Of a stretch of DNA of 15,397 nt, positions 15,330 through 15,397 are shown piece after piece. The stretch spans positions 1-15,397 of the forward strand of contig JBBRXJ010000080.1 in assembly GCA_038248505.1 (NCBI GenBank). Reading direction: 5' to 3'. Numbering within the stretch: the stretch's first letter is position 1; each line of letters begins with the position of its first letter. Under the pieces are notes generated by a model. The model saw nothing but the letters and a program-made list of their open reading frames with translations, had not been told where the DNA came from and did not search any database. Both the position numbers and the translations under genes were made by a program. Origin of the DNA: JBBRXJ01 sp038248505. Its GTDB lineage: Bacteria; Bacteroidota; Bacteroidia; Bacteroidales; JBBRXJ01.

Positions 15330-15348
15330 TATCACCTAAAAGGTGATA
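15330..15348. promoter_or_regulatory. 8-bp inverted repeat upstream of the antitoxin gene
   Basis: TATCACCT and AGGTGATA are perfect complements separated by AAA, about 55 bases before the antitoxin ATG. It could be a second operator half for the toxin-antitoxin operon or the end hairpin of a gene lying right of the window; there is no clear T tract on either side. Confidence 0.4.
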
Positions 15349-15397
15349 TTTGCAACAGCAACAGCAAATAAACTATCCATGGATAAAATCACACAAT

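Noticed and set aside
1..15397. Alternative genetic code in which TAA/TAG encode glutamine
   Set aside because: leuA, the HAD gene, fabG, the LarA-family gene, the SDR and uxaE all end at TAA or TAG at their expected family length and contain none internally, so the standard code applies.

Overview
The window looks like a chromosomal segment of an AT-rich member of the Bacteroidota. The evidence is six exact matches to the Bacteroidota promoter element TAnnTTTG placed shortly upstream of starts, a type IX secretion (T9SS) C-terminal sorting domain, a Bacteroidota-type lipoprotein, and an IS1595-family transposase end. No tRNA, rRNA or CRISPR array was seen.

Layout. (1) 1-677, plus strand: the 3' end of an IS1595-family transposase, followed directly by a decayed histidine kinase ATPase domain. 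(2) 735-6852, minus strand, intact genes: a MauE/DoxX-thioredoxin fusion probably co-transcribed behind leuA, a serine beta-lactamase-like hydrolase, a TPR-like lipoprotein and a FabG-type reductase with a clear terminator. (3) 6922-12846, a candidate sugar-acid region: a LarA-family (nickel-pincer) racemase/epimerase and a HAD phosphatase on the minus strand, a UxuB/YjmF-type fructuronate reductase on the minus strand, and a divergent UxaE-type tagaturonate epimerase on the plus strand with a strong terminator. A decayed T9SS cargo gene (9323-10315) lies inside this block. (4) 12900-15397: a perfect 15-bp inverted repeat, a long secreted-protein pseudogene (13058-14604), unexplained spacer, and a toxin-antitoxin remnant with an apparently intact antitoxin, a truncated RelE/ParE-type toxin and concentric palindromes over its start.

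How the genes may work together. UxaE converts tagaturonate to fructuronate and the SDR reduces fructuronate to D-mannonate. No mannonate dehydratase (UxuA) is visible, but there is a C2-hydroxyacid epimerase-type LarA homologue with its catalytic residues in register. A mannonate-to-gluconate step is therefore a plausible, untested hypothesis.

The most unusual structural signal is the state of the broken genes. Long secreted or signalling genes stay readable over hundreds of codons but carry about a dozen in-frame TAA/TAG/TGA codons, nearly all explicable as C-to-T changes of CAA/CAG/CGA, with only one clear frameshift. Two of these stops lie exactly at signal-peptide ends. Neighbouring intact genes terminate normally at all three stop codons, so ordinary nonsense decay is the default reading and recoding is unlikely.
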